Source: JAVJRN01 sp040218415
GTDB taxonomy: Bacteria; Bacteroidota; Bacteroidia; Cytophagales; Cyclobacteriaceae
Assembly: GCA_040218415.1 (NCBI GenBank)
Contig: JAVJRN010000049.1
Location: 62,001 to 126,000 of the forward strand
DNA length: 64,000 nt
Direction of reading: 5' to 3'
Shown: piece by piece, positions 35,670 through 43,915 of the stretch
Layout: each line of letters opens with the position of its first letter
Numbering within the stretch: position 1 is the stretch's first letter
The notes under the pieces: generated by a model
What the model was told of the DNA's origin: nothing
Database searches by the model: none
Seen by the model: only the letters and a program-made list of their open reading frames with translations
Made by a program: the position numbers and the translations under genes

Positions 35670-37223
35670 ATGCATCTACACCCCGTAGACTATATAATAA
35701 TTATAGTATCACTGATTATTCCGATAGCTATAAGTTTTCGTTTTGCTAAAAGACAAACCAACACGAATGACTATTTTAAAGGAAGTGGAAATATTCCTTC
35801 TTGGGCTGTGGGGATGTCAATCCTCGCGACTCTTATAAGTAGCATTACCTTTTTAGCTTATCCAGGCAGTGGTTATTCTTCCAACTGGATATTGCTCGTA
35901 CAAGGTTTGATGGTTCCTATCACGCTGATTTTCTTTATACGTTTTGTCGTGCCACTTTATAGAAGAGTAATTGGCATAAGCGCTTATCAGTACTTCGAAA
36001 AACGTTTCGGATTTGGCGCTAGGCTTTATACTTCATTGGCCTTTTTTCTTGCGCATTTTTCGAAAATGGGTACAGTCTTTTATCTAATTGCTTTGGCTTT
36101 TTCACAGATTACGGGACTCGATACTGTAGAGATGATCTGGATCTTAGGAGCAGTCATCATTTTTATAACCCTAATTGGTGGAATGGATGCTGTGATATGG
36201 ATGGATGTGATTCAGGGTTTTGTGCTGATTGCTGGAGGTCTTGTCACTTTATGCATTATCATTTATTCAACAACAGGTGGTTTACCTGCAATAATTGAAG
36301 TGGCGAGTGAGAGTGGTCGCACCGGATTTGGTCCTTATAACTTTGATTGGACTTCTCTAACATTTTTTGTGATGGCTATCAATGGAGTATTCTATGCTAT
36401 TCAGAAATACGGCACAGATCAGACGATAGTTCAGAGATATCTTACTTCCAAATCTGATAAAGAGGCCATTAAAGCTTCCATATTTGGTGTGGTGATGAGT
36501 GTCCCAGTTTGGGCGCTTTTTATGTTTATTGGAACGGCTCTCTTTGGTTACTATCGATTAAATGGGGTGGCCTTACCTGAAGGAATCAAAGCCGATGCAG
36601 TATTTCCTCATTTTATTATGACAGAGCTTCCAATGGGAGTTATTGGGTTGGTTTTGGCAGGCCTTTTAGCTGCAGCTATTTCTAGCCTTGATTCAGATCT
36701 CAACTGTCTATCGGCAATATTTATGGAAGACTATTACATGAGATTCCGACCGAATACTGAGCCAAAAAAGCAATTAATGATGAGTAAAATAGTCGTGGTA
36801 GTAGCCGGAATAGCTGCCATTTTGATTGCACATTATTATGTGTCTGTTGGAGGAAAGGGTATTTTGAGCACAGTTTTTAAACTATATGCCATTTTTTCAG
36901 GGGGTATAGCCGGACTGTTTCTTTTAGGGGTTTTCACCAGCCGAACTAACCGCCAAGGAGCTTATACAGGAATCCTGGCTAGCGTCATATTTACGGCGTA
37001 CGCAGTGGTTACATCATCTCCTTTTCCTTTTACTGATGGAGACAGATTGCTGGTAGATCTAGGAGAATGGAATTTTACTCATCACAAGTACATGCTCGGC
37101 GTATATAGTCACATCACCTTATTTGTGGTTGGGTATTTTTCAAGCTTCTTTTTTAATCAACCAGCTACATTCAAAGGACTGACTTACCGCGAATGGGTAA
37201 ATGAAAAGAAATTGATCGTATGA
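35670..37223 (+). CDS. Sodium:solute symporter (SSS family)
   Basis: This 517-residue inner-membrane protein has about thirteen hydrophobic segments and the SSS hallmarks: an early NDYFKGSGNIPSWAVGMS stretch near 33-50, the SSITFLAYPGSGYSSNW loop, a TDQTIVQRYLTSK motif near 250 and AAAISSLDSDLNCLS near 340 for the Na+-site helix. Family members import sugars, uronates, sialic acid and other acids with Na+. It sits at the end of the acid-sugar operon and overlaps the GH140 gene by ATGA, so it probably carries the monosaccharide acid consumed by the operon across the inner membrane. It could also carry another RG-II monosaccharide. Start ATG 35670. Confidence 0.9.
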   Translation: MHLHPVDYIIIIVSLIIPIAISFRFAKRQTNTNDYFKGSGNIPSWAVGMSILATLISSITFLAYPGSGYSSNWILLVQGLMVPITLIFFIRFVVPLYRRVIGISAYQYFEKRFGFGARLYTSLAFFLAHFSKMGTVFYLIALAFSQITGLDTVEMIWILGAVIIFITLIGGMDAVIWMDVIQGFVLIAGGLVTLCIIIYSTTGGLPAIIEVASESGRTGFGPYNFDWTSLTFFVMAINGVFYAIQKYGTDQTIVQRYLTSKSDKEAIKASIFGVVMSVPVWALFMFIGTALFGYYRLNGVALPEGIKADAVFPHFIMTELPMGVIGLVLAGLLAAAISSLDSDLNCLSAIFMEDYYMRFRPNTEPKKQLMMSKIVVVVAGIAAILIAHYYVSVGGKGILSTVFKLYAIFSGGIAGLFLLGVFTSRTNRQGAYTGILASVIFTAYAVVTSSPFPFTDGDRLLVDLGEWNFTHHKYMLGVYSHITLFVVGYFSSFFFNQPATFKGLTYREWVNEKKLIV

Positions 37224-38629
37224 GATTTTTAATAGCCACACAAATAGCCTTTTTACTTTTTTTTCAGTCATGTCAGACGCCAACACAGGAGGATAACAAT
37301 GATAGTTCTTGGAGAAAAATTCAGGTGTCAGAAAATGGACATTACTTCCAATACGAAAATGGTGACCCATTTTTCTGGTTAGGTGATACGGGTTGGTTAC
37401 TATTCAAAAAACTAAATCGAACAGACGCTGAAAAGTATCTTGATACTCGAAAGGCTCAAGGATTCAATGTGATTCAGGTAATGGGACTTCATGAAATGAA
37501 TGTTGCGAATTGGCAGGGTACGCCTGCATTAATAGATGAAGATGCAGCTCAGCCCTACTTAACCCCGGGTAATGACCCATATGATTCAACCCAATACGAC
37601 TATTGGGATCATGTAGAATATATTGTGGATCTGGCCGCCGAGAAAGGGCTTTGGATAGCTATGGTTCCAGTTTGGGGATCAAATGTAAAGGCTGGAAAAG
37701 TCAATGAAGGTCAGGCATCAAAGTATGGGACATTTCTTTCTGAGCGATTTGGTTCTAAACCTAATATCATATGGCTAATTGGCGGAGATATAGTTGGCGA
37801 CCGTGAAAAACCAGTCTGGCAATCCTTAGCGATTACCATCGATAGTTTGGATCGTGAGCACTTGTTGACATTCCATCCAAGAGGAAGAAGGATGTCCTCT
37901 GAGTGGTTTCACAATGAGCCTTGGATGGATTTCAATATGTTTCAGTCTGGTCACAGAACTTATGATCAGGACACGGCGAGCGACTCCTATCGCTTCGGTC
38001 CAGATAACTGGAAGTATGTGAACATTGAGTGGAATTTGAAACCAACCAAGCCGACCCTGGACGGGGAGCCTTCTTACGAAGAAATTCCTTACGGCCTACA
38101 TGATCCTGAATTGCCTTTTTGGGGTGCTTCTGATTTAAGAAGATACGCGTATTGGTCAGTCTTCGCAGGAGGTGCTGGATTCACTTATGGTCACAATAGT
38201 GTCATGCAGTTCTATAGAGAAGAAGACGGTGAAAACCGAGCCTATGGAGCTAAGTCTTATTGGGAAGAAGCTTTGACTTATCTAGGAGCGGAACAAATGA
38301 AACATCTTAAAGAGCTGATGTTATCCTTTGATTACTTCAGCCGTGTTCCAGATCAAGATTTGATCGTTAGTCAAGGGAGTCGTTATGAATATCAAATGGC
38401 AACTCGTGGAGCAGATTATATCTTGGTCTATACTTATACGGGTAGGGAAATCGCCCTACAAATGGGAGCATTAGCGAATAAGGAATTATCCGTCAATTGG
38501 TTTGATCCGAGAACGGGCAAATACATCGATGGAGGCAAGATTAAAAATGAAGGAACTCAAATCTTTGACCCACCAGCTGAGCCAGAAAATGGGAATGACT
38601 GGGTTTTGATTTTAAAATCAGTTGGGTGA
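37220..38629 (+). CDS. GH140-type apiosidase lipoprotein
   Basis: This 469-residue lipoprotein (lipobox Cys near residue 17, FQSC) has a TIM barrel of the DUF4038 type. It opens with NGDPFFWLGDTGWLLF (about 47-62), followed by a C-terminal beta-sandwich (about 390-465). GH140 hydrolyses the link between apiose and the galacturonan backbone, releasing RG-II side chains A and B. The candidate catalytic acids are Asp190 (WLIGGDIVGD) and Glu283 (LDGEPSYEE), matching the position and spacing of the pair I recall for the Bacteroides enzyme. It overlaps the symporter gene by four bases, tying the acid-sugar operon to RG-II hydrolases. The next gene starts one base after its stop. Confidence 0.88.
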   Translation: MRFLIATQIAFLLFFQSCQTPTQEDNNDSSWRKIQVSENGHYFQYENGDPFFWLGDTGWLLFKKLNRTDAEKYLDTRKAQGFNVIQVMGLHEMNVANWQGTPALIDEDAAQPYLTPGNDPYDSTQYDYWDHVEYIVDLAAEKGLWIAMVPVWGSNVKAGKVNEGQASKYGTFLSERFGSKPNIIWLIGGDIVGDREKPVWQSLAITIDSLDREHLLTFHPRGRRMSSEWFHNEPWMDFNMFQSGHRTYDQDTASDSYRFGPDNWKYVNIEWNLKPTKPTLDGEPSYEEIPYGLHDPELPFWGASDLRRYAYWSVFAGGAGFTYGHNSVMQFYREEDGENRAYGAKSYWEEALTYLGAEQMKHLKELMLSFDYFSRVPDQDLIVSQGSRYEYQMATRGADYILVYTYTGREIALQMGALANKELSVNWFDPRTGKYIDGGKIKNEGTQIFDPPAEPENGNDWVLILKSVG

Positions 38630-38630
38630 T

Positions 38631-39560
38631 ATGAAGAGCGTGCTTTTCCTGTTATTGACAATTGTATTTTCATCTTGTACTCAGGAGAATACTTATTACC
38701 TGTTCACCTCTTTCAAAGAACCAGCTACTGAAGGCTTGTTTTATCTCTACAGTGATGATGGGTATAATTGGAAACGTATCGAGCATTCGTTTCTGCAGCC
38801 TGAGGTTGGTAAGCAGCAAGTCATGCGAGATCCATCTATGGCTCGAGGAGCCGATGGTACATATCACATGGTTTGGACAACTAGTTGGCGAGGCGATTTG
38901 GGTTTTGGACATTCAAGCACTAGAGACTTGAAGAATTGGTCTAAGCAAGAAATGATTCCAGTGATGGATTTTGATACTACCACTGTAAATGTATGGGCTC
39001 CTGAGTTGTATTACGATCAAGATGAAGATCAATATATCATCATTTGGGCATCTACAATTCCTTACAAATTCCCGAAAGGGATAGAGGATGAAATGAACAA
39101 TCATAGAATGTATTATACCACAACCAAAGATTTTAAAAACTTCACAGAAACAAAGCTTTTTCTAGATCCAGGCTTTAGTGTAATTGATGCAGTGATTGTA
39201 AGAAGAGCGAAGAACGATTTTGTATTGGTACTAAAAGACAACACGCGTCCTGAAAGAAACTTGAAAGTTGCATTTTCCGATAGCCCAATTGGTCCATGGG
39301 CTAATGTCTCAGCGCCATTTACAGGCTTCTTAACAGAGGGGCCAACAGTTCTGAAGATGGGAGAAGACTACCTTATTTACTTTGATCAATATCGAACCAA
39401 GTCCTATGCAGCTGTAAGAACTCAGGATTTCATAAAGTTTGATAGTATCAATGAAGAAATTAACGTACCAATTGGGCATAAGCATGGGACTATCTTCACA
39501 GCGAATAAAGAACTACTGAATGGACTACTTGAAGAAGCTGGAGAGCCTAAATTAGACTAA
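38631..39560 (+). CDS. GH43-type five-bladed propeller lipoprotein
   Basis: I start at ATG 38631, since the TTG three codons upstream lies inside the previous gene; this gives 309 residues. Lipobox FSSC at about residue 17. The remainder is one beta-propeller with GH43-like acids: Asp67 in MRDPSM, the WAPEL segment near 125 (Glu in place of the usual Asp), and Glu236 in LTEGPT, the likely general acid. GH43 members are mostly alpha-L-arabinofuranosidases, beta-xylosidases or exo-galactosidases. In this neighbourhood an arabinose or galactose side-chain cleaving role is likely, but subfamily and linkage cannot be fixed by eye. The next gene follows after 2 bases. Confidence 0.8.
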   Translation: MKSVLFLLLTIVFSSCTQENTYYLFTSFKEPATEGLFYLYSDDGYNWKRIEHSFLQPEVGKQQVMRDPSMARGADGTYHMVWTTSWRGDLGFGHSSTRDLKNWSKQEMIPVMDFDTTTVNVWAPELYYDQDEDQYIIIWASTIPYKFPKGIEDEMNNHRMYYTTTKDFKNFTETKLFLDPGFSVIDAVIVRRAKNDFVLVLKDNTRPERNLKVAFSDSPIGPWANVSAPFTGFLTEGPTVLKMGEDYLIYFDQYRTKSYAAVRTQDFIKFDSINEEINVPIGHKHGTIFTANKELLNGLLEEAGEPKLD

Positions 39561-39562
39561 TA

Positions 39563-41380
39563 ATGATAAGCAAGAATAGATATATACTGATCGCTTTTAT
39601 CATCATGAATGCAGTTGGCGTTCGAGCGCAAGAAGTGCGCTACACTGGGGCAACACTTTCTAATGTTGATTACCACCATGGACAGCTTCAGCTTGCGGTA
39701 GGCACGCACAACATCCAAGTAATGCGAGCCAATAGAGCATTTCCAGACAGTGCGGACGGATATGGCTGGACTTATAATCACGCTCCTAATTTGGCTTATT
39801 GGAATGATAATTTCTACCTGCAATATCTGGCAGACCCGATAGGAGAGCACATTCCTCCTGGGAAAACGTTTCTAGTTACTTCTTCAAATGGCTATGATTG
39901 GGATAAACCAAAAGTTCTATTCCCAAATTATAAACTTCCAGACGGTTATCAAAAGGAAGGTGAGCTGCAAGTGGCTAGTGATTGGTATGCAGTGATGCAC
40001 CAACGTATGGGATTTTATACTGCGAAAGATGGTCGGCTCTTGACATTGGCTTACTATGGGATATCCATGAATAAAAAGGATGGACCCAACGACGGAAATG
40101 GAATAGGACGTGTCGTAAGGGAGATTTATAAAGATGGGTCTTTAGGACCAATCTACTTCATTCGATACAATCATGATTGGAATGCTAAAAACACCAATTA
40201 TCCATTCTATAAAAAAAGTAAAGACAAGGGCTTTGTGAAGGCATGCGAAGAACTTATGACACAACCACTCCTAATGCAGCAGTGGGTAGAAGAGGCCGAT
40301 AGAGATGATCCGTTGATTCCTTATAAAAAGCAATTCAAAGCGCTTAGTTACTATCACTTGAACGATGGAAATGTTGTCGGCCTTTGGAAGCATGGACTGA
40401 GTTCCATCAGCACGGATAATGGTGCTTCTTGGCCGAGACCAGAAAGAGCTCCAGGTTTTGTGACTAAAAACGCCAAAATCTGGGGACAAAAAACTTCAGA
40501 TGGTATGTTTGCTACTGTTTATAATCCATCCGAATTCAGATGGCCATTGGCTGTTTCGGTGAGTCAAGATGGTCTAGAATATACCAATCTACTTCTTGTG
40601 AATGGAGAGATTTCACCGATGCGCTATGGGGGTAATTACAAATCCTATGGGCCGCAGTACGTTCGCGGAATTTTAGAGGAAAATAATAGTCCACCAGACA
40701 ATAAAATGTGGGTTACCTACAGCATGAATAAAGAAGATATGTGGGTCTCTGCTGTGCCGGTTCCCATCACAGAAATAGCATCAACTCACGTTAATGATGA
40801 TTTTGAAGGGCTAGACAAGCTTTCCGAATTGGCTTTTTATAATATTTTTAGTCCGACTTGGGCACCTATTTCAGTTAGTCAAGGCGCTGTGACTCTGAAG
40901 GATAAAGATCCGTACGATTATGCCAAATTAACCCGAGTGATTCCTAGTGCTACTAATGTCACCGTGGAAATGGAAATACAGGCCAATCAGAATGATCATG
41001 GGTTGCTGCATATTGAGTTTCAGGATGCGAATGGAAGTCCTGCGGTTCGTTTGATTTTTGACAAGGATGGTATCTTGAAATATAAAGATGGATATAGAAA
41101 TTCTGGGGCACTGGATTATAAATCTGGTGAGACCTACCAAATCAAGGTTTCCTTAGACGTGAAGACACGTTCTTATGACCTAACCATAAATGGAGAAAAG
41201 AAGGAGGGACGTATTTTCTTTGCGCCTGTTCACGAAATTGAGCGAGTAGTATTCAGGACGGGTGAAGTGCGTAGATTCCCAGATGCTGATACACCCACAG
41301 ATCAAGATTATGATTTGCCAGCTGCAGGAAAGCCAATTAAAGAAGCGTCTTACTTGATAAAGTCTTTAAGGACATATTAA
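39563..41380 (+). CDS. GH143-like sialidase-fold propeller (candidate Dha hydrolase)
   Basis: This 605-residue exported protein has a signal peptide to about residue 22 (Val-Arg-Ala-Gln). Residues ~25-410 form a propeller with sialidase-like blades (NHAPNLAYWNDNFYLQYL, TSSNGYDWDKP, ISTDNGASWPRP, VSQDGLEYTN). Residues ~420-570 look like a lectin/LamG-type jelly roll. It resembles my memory of the first half of Bacteroides BT1020, the founding GH143 protein, which releases Dha from the RG-II backbone. The second half of that protein, GH142, appears here as a separate gene at 42379. Alternatives are another BNR-type exo-glycosidase or GH145-like enzyme. It ends 62 bases before the toxin-antitoxin pair. 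Fold call strong, family call moderate. Confidence 0.65.
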   Translation: MISKNRYILIAFIIMNAVGVRAQEVRYTGATLSNVDYHHGQLQLAVGTHNIQVMRANRAFPDSADGYGWTYNHAPNLAYWNDNFYLQYLADPIGEHIPPGKTFLVTSSNGYDWDKPKVLFPNYKLPDGYQKEGELQVASDWYAVMHQRMGFYTAKDGRLLTLAYYGISMNKKDGPNDGNGIGRVVREIYKDGSLGPIYFIRYNHDWNAKNTNYPFYKKSKDKGFVKACEELMTQPLLMQQWVEEADRDDPLIPYKKQFKALSYYHLNDGNVVGLWKHGLSSISTDNGASWPRPERAPGFVTKNAKIWGQKTSDGMFATVYNPSEFRWPLAVSVSQDGLEYTNLLLVNGEISPMRYGGNYKSYGPQYVRGILEENNSPPDNKMWVTYSMNKEDMWVSAVPVPITEIASTHVNDDFEGLDKLSELAFYNIFSPTWAPISVSQGAVTLKDKDPYDYAKLTRVIPSATNVTVEMEIQANQNDHGLLHIEFQDANGSPAVRLIFDKDGILKYKDGYRNSGALDYKSGETYQIKVSLDVKTRSYDLTINGEKKEGRIFFAPVHEIERVVFRTGEVRRFPDADTPTDQDYDLPAAGKPIKEASYLIKSLRTY

Positions 41381-41386
41381 CTGATC

Positions 41387-41436
41387 TTTGGAATATTTTT
41401 GGAAATTTTTCCATATATTTAGGAAATAATTCCAAA
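41387..41436 (+). promoter_or_regulatory. Nested GGAA/TTCC palindromes upstream of the toxin-antitoxin genes
   Basis: The 61-base gap ahead of the antitoxin contains TTTGGAA at 41387-41393, the palindrome GGAAATTTTTCC at 41401-41412 and the near-palindrome GGAAATAATTCC at 41422-41433, ending in TTCCAAA at 41430-41436, which mirrors the first element. Regular inverted repeats immediately before an antitoxin start at 41442 are what an autoregulatory operator looks like, so the antitoxin or toxin-antitoxin complex probably binds here. Confidence 0.6.
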
Positions 41437-41441
41437 TTAAT

Positions 41442-41864
41442 ATGAAAGTTGAAGAGCCTGAAGTCATTTATGGTAGGTATGAGCCTAACCTCACAGATAC
41501 TACGCACATGGTCATTGCAGCACAAAAAGGAGTGTCCGCATCAATTTTTGACGATGTAGTAGCGTTATACGGTCATTTACCTTATATCTCAGAGATTATT
41601 GATCTCAACCTTAAAACCATCAAAAAATATAAATCTCAAAATATTAAATTCAGCCCTCTTCGCAGTGAGCTCATGCTCAAACTGGTAGCTCTTTATAAAA
41701 AGGGTATGAAGGTTTTTGGCGTAGGTGATGCCTTTATCTCTTGGTTATCCAAGCCTGCTTTTGGTTTAGGTGGGCTCCTTCCCCTCGATCTTCTCAAAAC
41801 TTCAGATGGCATTGGTTTGGTGGACGAAGAGCTCGATCGGATTCAATATGGAGATACCGCATGA
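41442..41864 (+). CDS. Xre/MbcA/ParS-type antitoxin
   Basis: This 140-residue cytoplasmic protein has an N-terminal helical region (about 20-75, a degenerate Xre-like helix-turn-helix). Its C-terminal toxin-binding domain has the family's pattern: AFGLGGLLPLDLLKTSDG near 105-123 and a final ELDRIQYGD. Such antitoxins bind RES toxins and repress their own operon. The stop overlaps the RES start by ATGA. Repeated GGAA/TTCC palindromes sit immediately upstream. It interrupts a run of RG-II glycosidase genes with which it has no obvious functional link. Confidence 0.88.
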   Translation: MKVEEPEVIYGRYEPNLTDTTHMVIAAQKGVSASIFDDVVALYGHLPYISEIIDLNLKTIKKYKSQNIKFSPLRSELMLKLVALYKKGMKVFGVGDAFISWLSKPAFGLGGLLPLDLLKTSDGIGLVDEELDRIQYGDTA

Positions 41865-42310
41865 ATGTGTTCCGTATCACCCTTTTTGAATATGCCAATC
41901 AGCTTTTTGCTTCAGGTAGAAAGGCGAGGTGGAATTCCAATGGGGTTTTTATAATCTATGCGGCATCATCCCGTGCTTTGGCTTGTCTGGAAAATGTGGT
42001 TCATAGAAGTGGAGAGGGTCTAAATAATTCCTTTCGAACCATGGTCATTAGCATTCCCAATAAAATAGTAATTAATGAAGTTACGAGTGACGAGCTCCCT
42101 TCCAATTGGAAAGACTTTGATCAACAATATGTAACACGAGCAAAAGGGGATCAGTGGATCAAAAACCAAGAATCTGCTGTACTCAAAGTGCCTTCGGTCA
42201 TCATCCAAGAGGAGCATAATTATTTGATCAACCCATTACATAGAGAATTTTCTGATATCCAACTTGAGTCGGTAGAACCATTTCTCTTTGATCCTCGACT
42301 TTTGAATTAG
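41861..42310 (+). CDS. RES-domain toxin
   Basis: This 149-residue RES-domain protein starts at ATG 41861, overlapping the antitoxin stop; a longer frame from 41741 exists but runs through the antitoxin gene. RES-family landmarks are visible: Arg23-Trp24-Asn25 after the GRKAR turn, Tyr33, Ser36 and Glu44 in the ACLENVVH stretch, and the late hydrophobic VPSVIIQEEHNYLINP segment near 119-134 that closes the fold. Known RES toxins deplete NAD+ by hydrolysis or phosphorolysis, causing growth arrest. The pair looks complete and intact, so it may stabilise this region. The GH142-type gene starts 68 bases downstream. Confidence 0.9.
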   Translation: MNVFRITLFEYANQLFASGRKARWNSNGVFIIYAASSRALACLENVVHRSGEGLNNSFRTMVISIPNKIVINEVTSDELPSNWKDFDQQYVTRAKGDQWIKNQESAVLKVPSVIIQEEHNYLINPLHREFSDIQLESVEPFLFDPRLLN

Positions 42311-42378
42311 AGCCTTCCACCGCAGGATAGTCTTGCGACTGGTATTTTTGATCTTTGACTCCATAAAGAAATCTGCTA

Positions 42379-43911
42379 ATGCGATTGAATATTTTAAAGA
42401 TCCTCATTTTAATAATTGTTGTTAATTCTGGTTGTAGTCCATCAGATAAAAGTGTGCTCAAAGCTGATGATTTCAAGCATTATGTGGATTTATTCAACCA
42501 AATGGAAGATGAAAACATCCTCCAAGCGATACCAAATGACTCTGCTTGGAAATGGATGCAAGCCAATATTCCACTTTTTGAATGTCCACAAAAAAACTTT
42601 GAAGAAATTTACTATTACCGATGGTGGACCTTGCGAAAGCATATCAAAGAAACCCCTGTTGGCTATGCCATGACAGAGTTTTTGGTGGATCGGTCTTACT
42701 CAGATAAATACAACTTGATCGCTTGTGCAATTGGACATCACATTGCGGAATCTCGTTGGCTACATGATGATACTTACATGGATGATTATCTGAAAGTTTG
42801 GTACCGAGGAAATGAAGGTAAACCCATGAATAAGCTTCATAAATTTAGTAGTTGGACGCCTTGGGCTGCCTATCATAGATTTTTGATCAATCGAGACACA
42901 ACATACCTGCTTGATTTGTATCCTGATTTTGTATCGGATTACCAAAGCTGGGAACGGGAAAGAAGGCTGCCATCCGGACTTTTCTGGCAAGAGGATGTGA
43001 AAGATGGTATGGAAGAGCAAATTAGCGGTGGGCGCAGGGTGAAAAACGCTCGTCCCACGATCAATTCTTATATGTTTGGCAATGCCTTAGCTATAGCCAA
43101 AATGGCTGATATGAATGGTGAAGAAAGTAAAGCAAAGCTATATCGAGCTAAAGCCGATACTATTAAAAGCCTAGTAGATAACATACTTTGGAATCCAGAC
43201 CTCACGTTTTACGAGACATTGAGAGAAGATGGTGATTATGCTGGCGTGCGAGAAGCTATCGGATATATTCCTTGGTTTTTTGATTTGCCCGGAGAAGATA
43301 AATCCGCAGCTTGGAAACAGGTTACGGACCCTGACGGATTCTGCGCTCCATTTGGACTAACAACTGCAGAAATGAGGCATCCTGAATTTAGGAAAAACGG
43401 TTGCTGTAATTGCGAGTGGGATGGTGCAGTTTGGCCTTTTGCTACTTCGCAAACGCTTACTGGATTGGCGAATCTCCTGAACGATTATGATCAAAATGTT
43501 GTCAACGACTCTGTCTATTTTGACTTATTAGAGACCTACGTAGAATCACAATATTATAGAGGTAGGCCATACATAGGTGAATATCTAGATGAGCAAACTG
43601 GGTACTGGCTTAAGGGTGATCAGGAGCGGAGTAGATATTACAATCATTCCACATTCAATGACTTAATCATCACAGGTTTGGTAGGTTTAAGACCTAGAGC
43701 TGATAATGTTGTGGAAGTGAACCCTCTTGTTCCTGCTGGAAAATGGAGCTGGTTTGCACTTGATAATGTAAAATACCAAGGACGCATTTTGACTATCATT
43801 TGGGATGACGATGGATCTAAGTATGGAAAAGGAGCAGGACTGCAAATTTTCGCTGATGGACAGTTGATTGCCGCTTCGGCTAATTTGGAGAAAGTAACAG
43901 GTGAGCTCTAA
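42379..43911 (+). CDS. GH142-like beta-L-arabinofuranosidase lipoprotein ((alpha/alpha)6 barrel)
   Basis: This 510-residue lipoprotein (lipobox Cys19, NSGC) has an (alpha/alpha)6 toroid of the MGH1/GH63-like kind: many Trp and Tyr on helix faces, an early YYYRWWTLRKH stretch, then NPDLTFYETL and NGCCNCEWDGAVWPFATSQT near 345-365. A short C-terminal beta-sandwich follows. The Cys-Asn-Cys-Glu-Trp-Asp segment likely carries a catalytic acid. I match it from memory to GH142, the second module of Bacteroides BT1020, which removes terminal beta-L-arabinofuranose from Dha in RG-II side chain D. Here it has its own signal sequence, so it is a separate enzyme. The GH78 gene follows after 4 bases. Confidence 0.72.
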   Translation: MRLNILKILILIIVVNSGCSPSDKSVLKADDFKHYVDLFNQMEDENILQAIPNDSAWKWMQANIPLFECPQKNFEEIYYYRWWTLRKHIKETPVGYAMTEFLVDRSYSDKYNLIACAIGHHIAESRWLHDDTYMDDYLKVWYRGNEGKPMNKLHKFSSWTPWAAYHRFLINRDTTYLLDLYPDFVSDYQSWERERRLPSGLFWQEDVKDGMEEQISGGRRVKNARPTINSYMFGNALAIAKMADMNGEESKAKLYRAKADTIKSLVDNILWNPDLTFYETLREDGDYAGVREAIGYIPWFFDLPGEDKSAAWKQVTDPDGFCAPFGLTTAEMRHPEFRKNGCCNCEWDGAVWPFATSQTLTGLANLLNDYDQNVVNDSVYFDLLETYVESQYYRGRPYIGEYLDEQTGYWLKGDQERSRYYNHSTFNDLIITGLVGLRPRADNVVEVNPLVPAGKWSWFALDNVKYQGRILTIIWDDDGSKYGKGAGLQIFADGQLIAASANLEKVTGEL

Positions 43912-43915
43912 GCAT

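Noticed and set aside
41741..42310. Longer version of the RES toxin starting 120 bases upstream
   Set aside because: The extension overlaps the antitoxin's toxin-binding domain in another frame; the ATG at 41861 gives the standard ATGA coupling and a normal RES length.
39563..43911. Frameshift-broken or insertion-split single gene
   Set aside because: The downstream part has its own complete lipoprotein signal and start, and the upstream part ends with a complete C-terminal domain, so these are two intact genes.
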